Source of the DNA: Archangiaceae bacterium | GTDB lineage: Bacteria; Myxococcota; Myxococcia; Myxococcales; Myxococcaceae | Length of the DNA: 64,000 nt | Direction: 5' to 3' | Assembly (NCBI GenBank): GCA_016714225.1 | Contig: JADJNS010000029.1 | Location: 1 to 64,000, forward strand | Shown: positions 32,172-40,617 of the stretch, in pieces | How positions within the stretch are numbered: position 1 is the stretch's first letter | Layout of the letters: every line of letters begins with the position of its first letter | Program-made: the position numbers and the translations under genes | The notes under the pieces: generated by a model | What the model was told of the DNA's origin: nothing | Databases searched by the model: none | What the model saw: only the letters and a program-made list of their open reading frames with translations

Positions 32172-32648
32172 TCAGGTCTCGAGCGACGCGCGCAGGAACC
32201 AGGCGTGCTTCTCGAACTCGCTGATGATGCCGGTGAGCAGGTCGACGGTGTCGGTGTCTTTGAGCTCTTCGCCCAGGCCGCGCGAGCCGCGCACGCCGTC
32301 GAGGTACTTCTCGATGCGCTCAGCGACCAACTTCACGTGCTCGAGGTCGCGGGTGGTCTCTTGCGGGTACTCGAGCAGGCGCGAGCTCTTCGCCACGTGG
32401 CGGGTGGTGCCGTAGGCCTTGCCACCCAGGGTCACCGCGCGCTCGGCGATGGCGTCGTTGTGGTTGGCCAGGCTCACCGCGAACGTCTCGAACAGCGGGT
32501 GCAGCGAGGCGAACTGCGGGCCTTTGATGTTCCAGTGGGCGACCTTGATCTGGCTGTGCAGATCGAGGCCGTCGGCCAGGCGCTCGTTCAGGGTGGCAGA
32601 GATCTTCTCGCGAACGGCTTCAGACAGCGGGCTCGGGCTCTTGTACAT
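32172..32648 (-). CDS. dps: Dps-type DNA-protecting ferritin-like protein
   Basis: 158 aa from ATG 32648. The four-helix Dps fold shows LHSQIKVAHWNIKGPQFASLHPLFETF, carrying the inter-subunit ferroxidase ligands (His in AHWN, H-x-x-F-E further on), and NHNDAIAERAVTLGG in the next helix. Dps forms dodecamers that oxidise ferrous iron with hydrogen peroxide and can coat DNA. The C-terminus is short, with no Lys-rich extension, so DNA binding may be weak or rely on the N-terminus. An OxyR-like site lies about 35-71 bp upstream. Confidence 0.93.
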   Translation of the reverse strand: MYKSPSPLSEAVREKISATLNERLADGLDLHSQIKVAHWNIKGPQFASLHPLFETFAVSLANHNDAIAERAVTLGGKAYGTTRHVAKSSRLLEYPQETTRDLEHVKLVAERIEKYLDGVRGSRGLGEELKDTDTVDLLTGIISEFEKHAWFLRASLET

Positions 32649-32682
32649 GCCCACAAGATGCCGCCGCGCGGCCCGCGTTGCG

Positions 32683-32719
32683 CAACAACTTCTCCATCGC
32701 AGTGATAGCCCGCCGCTAT
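32683..32719 (-). promoter_or_regulatory. OxyR-like operator upstream of dps
   Basis: A perfect ATAG-N7-CTAT element (32705-32719) is preceded, with the same 7-nt steps, by CCAT (32694-32697, 3 of 4 to CTAT). The OxyR consensus is four such 4-mers spaced by 7. The site lies just upstream of dps and about 180-210 bp upstream of the divergent DUF1592 gene. Confidence 0.5.
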
Positions 32720-32896
32720 CGCGCTCCCACCCTGCAACCTCTGGTGGGCACTCGGAGAAATCTCCTGAGCGCGTGTCCCTCCCGCAGGGACGTGAGGGGG
32801 CGCCACCCATCACTTCGGCTGCGTGTGCGCAGGAAGAATCGTCAGCGGTGACGGGCAGTTCGAGCGGGCGCAGATCTTGGATTTCGGGTCGCCGCC

Positions 32897-34653
32897 ATGA
32901 GATCGCTCGGACTGTCATTTCTCATTCTCGCCGCGGGCTGCGTCGGAGACATCGACCTGCCGGGCCGCAGTGGGTCGGTGTCGCCGTTCGACCCCACGCA
33001 TGAAACCGACCCGAACAACCCGACCGACCCGACCGACCCCACGCACCCGACAGACCCCACCAACCCCACCCCCCCGCCGCCGCCCGACAAGTGCGCGGGC
33101 ATCGCCGTCGCCGCCGCGCCCACCGCGCTGCGCCGGCTGAGCGTCGAGCAGCAGCGCAACGCGTACCGCGACGTGCTCAACGATCAGACGGCGAACCCCG
33201 ACCTCGCGCCGATCGCCGGCCCGGTCATCACCGAGGGCGAGGTCGAGAAGCTGAACCTCGCGGCGCACGCGCTGGTCGCACGCAAGGGCCACCAGAGCTA
33301 CCTCAAGTGCAGCATCACCGGCGCGCTCAACAGCACCTGCGCCGAGCAGTTCATCGCCGACTTCGGCCGCGCGGTGTTCCGCCGGGCGCTCACCACCGCC
33401 GAGGTGCAGCAGATCAAGGCCGAGAGCTACGACGCGGTGCGCACCAACGCGAAGATCACCCCGTCGGCCACCTTCCAGGAGTGCATCGACGCGACCGCCG
33501 AGATCATTCTGCAGTCGCCCGACTTCCTCTACCTCTACGAGCAGGGCGTGTCGGACTCGAGCCTCCCGGTCGGCGTGCGCCGGCTCACCGGCAGCGAGCG
33601 CGCGGCGCGGCTCTCGTTCCTCTTGTGGAACAGCACCCCCGACACCACGCTGCTCACCGCGGCTGAAGCCGGCCAGCTCGACACCGCCGACGGCGTGAAG
33701 GCCCAGGCCACCCGCCTGCTGATGGACGGGCGGGCCCGCAAGGCGGTGCGCAGCGTCATCAACGGCTGGCTCGAGCTCGACGGCAACTCGCACCAGGCGT
33801 CGCTCGAGGCCGCGCCGAAAGACAAGACCCGCTTCCCGTTCGACACTCCGGCGCTGCGCGCGGCGATGCGCGAAGAGCTGCTCTCGCTCTACGAGCGCGC
33901 CTTCTTCGACCTGAACGGCTCGTTCAAGGCGCTGATGACCACCAACAAGGCGTACGTGAACAAGTCGCTCGGCTCGCTGTACGGCGTCACCGCCGGTCTG
34001 CCCGCCAGCGACAGCACCTCGGCGTGGGTCGACCTCGACGTCAGCCAGCGCGCCGGCCTCTTCACCCGCGCCGGTTTCCTCGCGCTCTACGCTCCGCAGA
34101 CCATGCAGTCGCCGATTCGGCGCGGCGTGTTCCTCTACCGCAACGCGCTGGGCCTTCAGCTCGCGCCTCCGCCGCCCGACGTCGACAACACTCCGCTCAA
34201 GCCCGCGGCCAACGCGCTCAGCGTGCGGCAGCAGGTCGAAGCGCGCACCGCGCCGATCTCGTGCCAGGGCTGCCACGCGCGCATCAACGCCCTGGGCTTC
34301 ACGCTCGAGAACTACGACGCGATGGGCCGCTACCAGACCGAAGAGAAGGGTACGCTCGACGGCGTGGCGTACACCGCGCCGGTCAACTCCACCGCCACCC
34401 TGGTCGCCACCGACATCAACGGTGAGACCCACGGCGCCGTCGAGCTGTCGACGAAGCTCTCGAACAGCGGCCAGGCGCACGACGCGATGGTGAAGGTGTG
34501 GTTCGCCCGCGCCAACGACCGCGCCACGGTTGCCAACGACGCGTGCAACCTGCAGCGCCTCTCGCAGCGCTTCCGCCAGACCGACGACATGCGTGACCTG
34601 CTGGTGTCGTTGGTCTCTTCCGACAGCTCCTCTTCCTCCAGGAGTCGCCATGA
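32897..34653 (+). CDS. DUF1592/DUF1588-type lipoprotein with c-heme motif (3' frameshift)
   Basis: Leader MRSLGLSFLILAAGC has lipobox AAGC, followed by a D-P-T/N-x-P-T low-complexity stalk. The chain then carries the planctomycete-type module set: RRLSVEQQRNAYRDVL (DUF1587-like), FGRAVFRRALTTAE (DUF1595), LQSPDFLYLYE...SERAARLSFLLWNSTPD (DUF1592), SPIRRGVFLYRNALG and SCQGCHARINALGFTLENYDAMG (DUF1588, with heme-type CxxCH at 456-460). The end ...LVSLVSSDS is followed by an out-of-register stretch. Adding one T near 34627 restores SDSFLFLQESP and a stop at 34651-34653 that overlaps the next gene as ATGA. Uncorrected, the frame would run to 34858 across the next gene. Confidence 0.85.
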
Positions 34654-36140
34654 GCAACCCCCTCTCTCGCCGCCTCTTCCTGCGCGGCTTCGGCGGCATC
34701 GCCATCGCGCTGCCCGCTCTCGAGTTCATGCAGAGCAAGGCCTTCGCCCAGGCCGCGCCGAACAAGCGCTTTCTGGTGTTCTTCGAGCACGGCGGCACGC
34801 TCACCAACCACACCGCCAACGTCTACGGCTACGGCGGCTTCACCAACGGCAACAGTGAGATGCAGGGCATGGACGCGTGGCGCCCGACCAGCACGCCGGG
34901 GCAGGCGCTGGCGCTGGGGCCGATTCACAAGCCGCTCGCCGACGCCGGGCTGACCCCGTACGTGAACGTGGTGCGCGGGGTCGACAACCTCGCGGGTCTG
35001 AAGCAGGGCGACTACGGCAACGGCCACGGCATCTCGAACGTCACCATTCTCACCGCCGGCAAGGGCAAGAACGCGGGTGAGGCCGACGACAAGTCGATCG
35101 CGTACTCGCCGTCGATCGACCAGGTGATCGCCTCACGCTGGGGCGCTCCCGCGGGCGGCATGGCGTCGATCAACCTCGAGATTCCCGCCCACAACTACGG
35201 CAGCCCGTTCTTCAAGGCGTCGAAGCAGTACGCCTCGCGCTACGACGACCCGCGCGCGGCGTTCAGCGCGATTCTGAACGGCGTGTCGACCAGCACCACG
35301 GGCCCCGACCCGGCGGTGGTGCGCGCGCAGGCCCTGCGGGTGAGCGTGCTCGACGGCACCACGAAGAGCCTCGACCGCTACAAGACCAAGATGTCGGCGG
35401 CCGACAAGCAGACGGTGCAGGCGCACCTCGACAACGTGCGGTCGATCGAGACGCGCGTCGCCGCGGTGGCGCCTCCGCCGGCGCCGGGCTGCAGCAAGCC
35501 GACGGTGACCGGCACGTTCAACAACGTGGGCAACACGTGGCAGATCATGGTCGACATCGCGCTGGCGGCGCTGCGCTGCGGTCAGACCCGGGTGCTGTCG
35601 CTCGAGGTCGGTGACTTTCACGCGACGTGGGACCCGACTCCGCTGCCGTTCGACGTCGGCTACGACATCGGTCACTCGCTGCACCACATGGCGCGCGACC
35701 TGGGCAAGAGCGGCGTGCTCTATACGCCGCACCCCACCTGGCTGACCCCGTGGCAGGAGTGCATGATTCGCAACCGCCAGCTGCGCTCGCAGATGGTGGC
35801 GCGCCTGATGACCGGCCTGCGCGACACGCCCGAAGGCAGCGGCAACATGCTCGACAACTCGCTCTTGCTGTGGACCAGCGAGTTCAGCCAGGGCTCGGTG
35901 CACCTGGGCACCGACATGCCGATCATCGTGGCAGGCAAGGCCGGCGGCGCGATGCAGACCGGCCGGTACCTCAACTACAACACCAAGGCTGCGACCGATG
36001 ACTTCACGCTGAACTATGCGTCGAGCACGGCGACCAACAACCTGTACATCTCGCTGATGAACGCGCTCGGCTTCGCGGACACCACCTTCGGTGACATGCA
36101 GTACACCACCAAGGCGGGGCCGGCCGTCGGTCTCATCTGA
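34650..36140 (+). CDS. DUF1552 protein with Tat signal
   Basis: 496 aa from ATG 34650. The N-terminus LSRRLFLRGFGGIAIALPALEF has a twin-arginine motif followed by a hydrophobic segment and AFA|Q, so it is probably exported folded through Tat. The rest is a DUF1552-type chain (KRFLVFFEHGGTL, LTPYVNVVRGVDNL, IDQVIASRWG, VRSIETRVAAV, GDFHATWD, LGTDMPIIVAGKAGGAMQTGRYL). DUF1552 is regularly encoded after DUF1592-type heme proteins in Myxococcota and Planctomycetes; its biochemical role is unknown. Pairing by overlap supports joint action in the periplasm. Confidence 0.92.
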   Translation: MSNPLSRRLFLRGFGGIAIALPALEFMQSKAFAQAAPNKRFLVFFEHGGTLTNHTANVYGYGGFTNGNSEMQGMDAWRPTSTPGQALALGPIHKPLADAGLTPYVNVVRGVDNLAGLKQGDYGNGHGISNVTILTAGKGKNAGEADDKSIAYSPSIDQVIASRWGAPAGGMASINLEIPAHNYGSPFFKASKQYASRYDDPRAAFSAILNGVSTSTTGPDPAVVRAQALRVSVLDGTTKSLDRYKTKMSAADKQTVQAHLDNVRSIETRVAAVAPPPAPGCSKPTVTGTFNNVGNTWQIMVDIALAALRCGQTRVLSLEVGDFHATWDPTPLPFDVGYDIGHSLHHMARDLGKSGVLYTPHPTWLTPWQECMIRNRQLRSQMVARLMTGLRDTPEGSGNMLDNSLLLWTSEFSQGSVHLGTDMPIIVAGKAGGAMQTGRYLNYNTKAATDDFTLNYASSTATNNLYISLMNALGFADTTFGDMQYTTKAGPAVGLI

Positions 36141-36154
36141 CGAGCGCTCTCAAC

Positions 36155-36240
36155 GGCCGTCCACGTCCACGACCACGTCCACGTCCACGAAACTGCAAGC
36201 TGTGGCTTCTTCGTGGACGTGGACGTGGTCGTGGACGGCC
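36155..36240. terminator. Long GTCCAC-repeat hairpin between convergent genes
   Basis: Left arm 36155-36191 and right arm 36210-36240 pair over 31 bp, with one extra GTCCAC unit bulged in the left arm and an 18-nt loop. Both arms are built from repeats of the hexamer GTCCAC (GTGGAC). The right arm is followed by CTTTAG. The position between the DUF1552 gene and the convergent GNAT gene suggests a bidirectional terminator. Confidence 0.65.
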
Positions 36241-36281
36241 TTTAGCTGCGCCCCGGGTCGAGACCACCGCTCGCCCCAAGC

Positions 36282-36743
36282 TCACAGCCGCATCATCATG
36301 AACACGCTGAACGGGTCGTCCCGGTACTCTCCGAACCTCCCGCAGCGCTGAAACCCCACGCTCTCGTACAGCCGCTGCGCCGGCGCGAAGGCGGGCCCCG
36401 AGCCGGTCTCGAGCCACACGCTCTGCATTTCGCACGCGCGCGCCTCGCGCAGCAGGTGCACGAGCATCGCTCGCCCCACGCCCTGGCCGAGAAACGCATC
36501 GGCGACCCGCATCGACTTGAGCTCGCCGCGCGACGCATCGAGCGTCTTGAGCGCGCCGATGCCCGCAAGCTCGGCCCCCACCCAGGCCGACCAGACCCTC
36601 ACGCCCTCGGCCTTGAGCTTCTCGAGCCCGAGCGCGTGCACGCTCTCGGGTGGAGTCAACGCGTGCATGCCCTGAAGGTGCCGCGCCACCAGGGCCTGCA
36701 CTTCGGTGCCCCTCAAATCATCGAGCTGAAATATGAGCTCCAC
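36282..36743 (-). CDS. GNAT-family N-acetyltransferase
   Basis: 153 aa from GTG 36743. The GNAT fold is recognisable: VWSAWVGAELAGIGALK (beta4), the acetyl-CoA loop after ELKSMRVADAFLGQGVGRAMLVHLLREAR (the R/Q-x-x-G-x-G/A motif is Q-G-V-G-R-A), and PAQRLYESVGFQRCGRFGEY at the C-terminus. It transfers an acetyl group from acetyl-CoA to an amine; the acceptor is unknown. It diverges from the AAC(3)-type gene with 53 bp between. Confidence 0.9.
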   Translation of the reverse strand: MELIFQLDDLRGTEVQALVARHLQGMHALTPPESVHALGLEKLKAEGVRVWSAWVGAELAGIGALKTLDASRGELKSMRVADAFLGQGVGRAMLVHLLREARACEMQSVWLETGSGPAFAPAQRLYESVGFQRCGRFGEYRDDPFSVFMMMRL

Positions 36744-36796
36744 GGTCGCAACCGTAACCGACGTGGTCGGCGTGCGTACCCGACGCTGAAGAGCCC

Positions 36797-37552
36797 ATGA
36801 GCACCATCGCCCAACTCGAGCAGCAGCTCCGCGAGCTGGGAGTCCGCGAGGGCGGGGTGCTGGTGGTGCACACCTCGTTCAAGGCGGTGGCGCCGGTCGA
36901 AGGCGGGCCGCTGGGTCTCATCGCCGCGCTCGAGCGCGCGCTCGGCCCCGACGGCACGCTGGTGATGCCGACGATGACCGACGGCGCGAGCGTGTTCGAC
37001 CCGCGCAGCACCCCCACCGTCGACATGGGCATCACCGCCGAGACCTTCTGGCGGCAGCCGGGCGTGCTCCGCTCGCCGCACCCCGGTGGCTCGTTCGCCG
37101 CCAGGGGCCCGCACGCCGCGCAGGTCTGCGCGCCGCAGGTGCTCTCACCTCCGCACGGCGTCGACAGCCCGGTGGGCCGGGTGCACGCGCTGGGCGGCCA
37201 GGTGCTGCTGCTCGGAGTCGGTCACAGCGAAGACACCACGCTGCATCTCGCCGAGGCCATCGCCGGGGTGCCGTACTCCATCGCGTACCCGACGGTGGTC
37301 GCCGAGGGCCGCACCGAGCTCGTCGCCGAGACCGACCATTGCTGCCGCAACTTTCGCCAGGCCGACGGGTGGCTGCGCGCGAAGCACCTGCAGCGCGAGG
37401 GCAGGGTGGGCAACGCCGACGCGCGCCTCTGCAGCTCGGCCGACGTGGTGCGCGAGGCGGTGAGCCGCCTCGCCGCAGACCCCCTCGTCTTTCTCTGCGC
37501 ACCGTCAGCGCAGTGCGAAGAGTGCGACGCCGCGCGGGCGAGCGTGCCGTAA
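36797..37552 (+). CDS. AAC(3)-family aminoglycoside acetyltransferase-like protein
   Basis: 251 aa, usual length for the AAC(3)/Antibiotic_NAT family. Motifs are in order: LVVHTSFKAVAPVEGGPLGLIAAL, TLVMPTMTD, SPHPGGSFAARGPHA, HGVDSPVGRVHALGGQVLLLGVGHSEDTTLHLAE (the catalytic His/Asp region), and a C-terminal CCRNF segment. Members acetylate the 3-amino group of aminoglycosides, but many chromosomal relatives act on other substrates. The C-terminus carries CEECDAARASVP. The gene ends 9 bp before the HExxH gene, suggesting one transcript. Confidence 0.88.
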   Translation: MSTIAQLEQQLRELGVREGGVLVVHTSFKAVAPVEGGPLGLIAALERALGPDGTLVMPTMTDGASVFDPRSTPTVDMGITAETFWRQPGVLRSPHPGGSFAARGPHAAQVCAPQVLSPPHGVDSPVGRVHALGGQVLLLGVGHSEDTTLHLAEAIAGVPYSIAYPTVVAEGRTELVAETDHCCRNFRQADGWLRAKHLQREGRVGNADARLCSSADVVREAVSRLAADPLVFLCAPSAQCEECDAARASVP

Positions 37553-37561
37553 GAAGGGGGC

Positions 37562-38686
37562 GTGCCACTCACCCTCGACGGTCTGACCGTGCCGGCGCCC
37601 GGCAGCCCGGTGCTGCGCGAGGTGATGAACACGTACTGGAGGCGGCTGGTCGCCGACTTTCTGGCGCTGCCGCCGCTCGAAGGCCGGCTCGACCCGGCCT
37701 TGCCCGACGCCCTTCGCGCCGCGCTGAGGGCCGACCCGCGCCCGGTGGTGCGAGCGCTGCGCCGCCCGACGGTCGCGGGTCTGCTCGGAGCCGTGAAGCG
37801 CGCCGCGACCCCCGACCTGGCGACCGTTCACGCGCTCGAGCTCGACCTGCTCAGCGAGCTGGCGATGACCCACGCGCTGCCGTCGCCGCGCCAGGTGCGG
37901 GTCGCCACCGACGTCACGCTGCGCTCGCTCGCCTGGCGCCACCAGGCGGCGGCGCCCGCGGGCTCCGAGCTCACCTTCGCCGCGGGCTCCATCTCGGGCA
38001 CCGCGACCCCGCAGCTCGCCTACCACCCCCTGGTCGGGCAGACGCTGTTCGCCACCAGCGACGACAACCCGCTGCTGCCGGTGCAGGGTCACCCCGAGCG
38101 CCCCGGCAACCGCGTCGACCTGGGCGGCGCGCCCCTCGAGCAGTGGCTCACCGCGCTGCGCTCGGCCCTCGAGCTCATCGAGCAGTACCTGCCCGAGCTC
38201 TACGAAGAGCTGCGCCTGGCGCTCGAGCTGGTGGTCCCGGTCGGCCACGAGCCCGAGCGGCACTTCAGCGTCAGCTACCGCGACTCGGTGGGGGCCATCT
38301 ACCTCACGCTCCACCCCAGCCGCATGACCCTGGCCGAAGCGCTGATTCACGAGCTCCAGCACAACAAGCTGAACGCGGTGCTCGGCTTCGACGCGGTGCT
38401 CCAGTCGAGCGCGGCCGCGTTCGCCTCTCCGCTGCGGCCCGACCCCCGCCCGCTGCTCGGGGTGCTGATGGCCGCCCACGCCTTCTTCCCCGTCGAGGAG
38501 CTGTACCGCCGCCTCGTCGCCGACCGACACCCGCTCACCCGCGGCCACGACTTCGAGAAGCGCCGCGCCGAAATCTTCCGCTCCAACCGCGACGCCGCGA
38601 GCACCGTGCTCTCGAACGCGCGACCGACCGCGCTCGGCCAGACCCTGCTCGACGAGCTGCAGCGCCTCGTCGCCGCCAGGCCGTAA
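37562..38686 (+). CDS. HExxH-motif putative peptide hydroxylase (mod_HExxH type)
   Basis: 374 aa from GTG 37562. The C-terminal half has ISGTATPQLAYHP, a SVSYRDSVGAIYLTLHP strand, and the metal motif AEALIHELQHNKLNAVL with His263-Glu-x-x-His267. This layout matches the HEXXH-motif family of RiPP-associated proteins that act as 2-oxoglutarate-dependent peptide beta-hydroxylases rather than peptidases. The N-terminal half is helical. No precursor peptide, radical SAM or leader-recognition gene is next to it; the upstream neighbour is an AAC(3)-type enzyme, and a hairpin follows at 38701. Assignment to the family is by motif and overall layout; the substrate is unknown. Confidence 0.75.
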   Translation: MPLTLDGLTVPAPGSPVLREVMNTYWRRLVADFLALPPLEGRLDPALPDALRAALRADPRPVVRALRRPTVAGLLGAVKRAATPDLATVHALELDLLSELAMTHALPSPRQVRVATDVTLRSLAWRHQAAAPAGSELTFAAGSISGTATPQLAYHPLVGQTLFATSDDNPLLPVQGHPERPGNRVDLGGAPLEQWLTALRSALELIEQYLPELYEELRLALELVVPVGHEPERHFSVSYRDSVGAIYLTLHPSRMTLAEALIHELQHNKLNAVLGFDAVLQSSAAAFASPLRPDPRPLLGVLMAAHAFFPVEELYRRLVADRHPLTRGHDFEKRRAEIFRSNRDAASTVLSNARPTALGQTLLDELQRLVAARP

Positions 38687-38700
38687 AGAAACACCCCGAC

Positions 38701-38732
38701 CGATGAACGCGAGGCGTTGCCCGCGTTCATCG
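38701..38732 (+). terminator. Hairpin downstream of the HExxH gene
   Basis: A perfect 11-bp inverted repeat (CGATGAACGCG at 38701-38711, CGCGTTCATCG at 38722-38732) with a 10-nt loop starts 14 bp after the stop codon. No T-run follows. Termination or RNA stability is inferred. Confidence 0.6.
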
Positions 38733-39098
38733 TGCTCGCCGAGCTCCGACCTTCGGGCACGGGCACGCTGCTGGTGAACGAGCGACGAGCGACGTGGTCG
38801 TCAGACGGTGAGGCGTGCCTGTGCCCGTGCCCGGCTGTTCGCGCTGTTGCTCCGCTCCCGATGGCGAACTGCACATCACCCGCTCGGGCGCTTCGACCTC
38901 GGTCGCGCCTCACCTCTACTGCGTCTGCTGCCTTTCTTCGCGACCTGGCACCGCGCGTGCGTCGGGCCGCTCGACTCCCGCGAGAGCGATGCGCGCGGGC
39001 TGGCGGTCGGCTCGCCGCCGCCTTGCCAGTTTGCTCACGGCGCCGCGCGCCGCAGAGGGAAATGCACGCTGGTACGCAGGTTGCTGAACGGCGCGCCC
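38733..39098. other. 366-bp gap without a convincing gene
   Basis: Short open frames exist on the plus strand (for example 38815-39087) but they are Arg/Ser/Ala-rich, lack start signals and look like high-GC noise. It probably contains the promoter of the 39099 lipoprotein gene. I cannot place a promoter or a precursor peptide in it. Confidence 0.5.
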
Positions 39099-40601
39099 AT
39101 GAACGCGAGACTCTGGGGCATCGCCTTGATTTGCGCCGCCGGCTGCCGGCAGCAACCCGTCGACCCGCTCAGCTGCGGCGACGGCACCACCCGCGACGGA
39201 GCGCGCTGCATCGCCATACCGCAGCTGCAGGTCACCTGCGCCGAGGGCACCCACCTGCAAGACGGCGCCTGCCTGCCCGGCATCACCGCCTGCGACACGG
39301 GCACGCACCTCGAGGCCGGCCGCTGCGTGGTCGACGCGACCGCGTGCGCGCCGGGCACCGAGCTCAAAGACGGGCGCTGCATCGTCACCGTGCACACCGA
39401 CCCGCCCACCCGGTGGAAGCAGAACGTGCGCGTCTGCCCGGTGCTGAGCCGCTGCTACGACGGGGTGTTCACCGTCGCCGCGCCCGGCAACATCGTGGTG
39501 GCGTACTCGAAAGAGCTCACCCGCAGCCTCGCCGTCGGCATCGCGGTCTCGACCGACGACGGCGCCACCTTCATCGAGCAGAAGCAGCTCGAGGTCGCGA
39601 GCCACTACGCCGTCGCTCCCGGCATCGTCGCTGATGGCGCCGGCAACGTGCTGGTCAGCTTCACCGAGTACGTGGCAGATCAGTCGGGCCAGGGCAACGG
39701 CACCGGCAACCTCTGGGTGGTGAGCTCGACCGACAAGGGCGCCACCTGGTCGGCGCCGGTCGAGGCCACCGCGCCCGGTGAAGCGCTCGACTACCAGGCC
39801 ACCCTCGCGCGCTCGGGGTCGACGTACTTCATGCTCTGGCAGCGGTACGACGCCACCGGCGCCATCGCCCAGCTCTCCCAGAGCACCGATCAGGGCGCCA
39901 CCTGGTCGGCGCCGCGCGAGGTGCCGGCCGACCCCGGTGCGTACGGCCAGTTCGTCTTCGGCCACCCGGCGGTGCCGCTCGCCGACGGTCACCTGCTGCT
40001 GCCCTACCAGAGCATCGCGTACGACCTCACCAACGGCGGCTACCTCTCGCACGCCGGCTTCTTGAACATCGACCCGTCGCCGTCGCCCATCGCCACGGTG
40101 GCGCAGGACTTCAAGACGCTCGCCTACTCGAGCGGGCAGAAGCTCGACGCCGAGACCGCGCTGGCCGCCGACCCGGCCAACCAGCACAGCTGCGCCGTGT
40201 TCCTCGATGCCCCGTCGCGCGACTACACCCTCTACGGCGTGGTCGCCTCGGGCGGCCCCTTCGCCCCAGATCAGAAGCCCCACGCCATCGACCTCTCCGC
40301 CAGCACCCAGCTCGGGCCCAGCGTCGCCCTCGGCGCCGACGGCGAGTGCCACCTGGTGTGGCTCGACAACCGGCGCGGCGGCTGGGAGCTGTGGAGCGGA
40401 GTGCTGCGCCCCGACGGCACCCTGGCGGATCGCGAGGTGGTCAGCGACCAGGCGTTCTACGAAGACGGCAAGCTCACCATCACCACGCTCACCGGCCTGC
40501 AGGTGGTCGGCGCCACCCGCTACGCCATCTGGAACGACACCCGCGAGGGTCAGCCGTCGGTGTTCTTCTCGCGCGGGCCGCTCGACCCGCCGGGCATGTG
40601 A
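39099..40601 (+). CDS. Lipoprotein with BNR/Asp-box (sialidase-like) repeats
   Basis: 500 aa from ATG 39099. Leader MNARLWGIALICAAGC has lipobox AAGC. Residues 20-105 are Cys-rich, with four CxxGT-like units (DPLSCGDGTTRDGARC, CAEGTHLQDGACL, CDTGTHLEAGRC, CAPGTELKDGRC). The main domain contains at least three Asp-box/BNR motifs: STDDGATFIEQ, STDKGATWSAPVEA and STDQGATWSAPREV, the S-x-D-x-G-x-T-W signature of six-bladed exo-sialidase-like propellers. No catalytic Arg triad can be assigned with certainty, so a binding rather than hydrolytic role is possible. It is likely surface exposed. Confidence 0.87.
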   Translation: MNARLWGIALICAAGCRQQPVDPLSCGDGTTRDGARCIAIPQLQVTCAEGTHLQDGACLPGITACDTGTHLEAGRCVVDATACAPGTELKDGRCIVTVHTDPPTRWKQNVRVCPVLSRCYDGVFTVAAPGNIVVAYSKELTRSLAVGIAVSTDDGATFIEQKQLEVASHYAVAPGIVADGAGNVLVSFTEYVADQSGQGNGTGNLWVVSSTDKGATWSAPVEATAPGEALDYQATLARSGSTYFMLWQRYDATGAIAQLSQSTDQGATWSAPREVPADPGAYGQFVFGHPAVPLADGHLLLPYQSIAYDLTNGGYLSHAGFLNIDPSPSPIATVAQDFKTLAYSSGQKLDAETALAADPANQHSCAVFLDAPSRDYTLYGVVASGGPFAPDQKPHAIDLSASTQLGPSVALGADGECHLVWLDNRRGGWELWSGVLRPDGTLADREVVSDQAFYEDGKLTITTLTGLQVVGATRYAIWNDTREGQPSVFFSRGPLDPPGM

Positions 40602-40617
40602 CGCTCAGCGCCTGACG

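Noticed and set aside
36797..37552. Acquired aminoglycoside-resistance gene
   Set aside because: Codon use matches the neighbours and there is no integron, IS or transposon nearby; chromosomal AAC(3)-like proteins often have other roles.
38815..39087. Small ORF as a RiPP precursor for the HExxH protein
   Set aside because: The 90-codon frame is Arg/Ala/Ser-rich across its length, lacks a leader-core layout and has no ribosome site.
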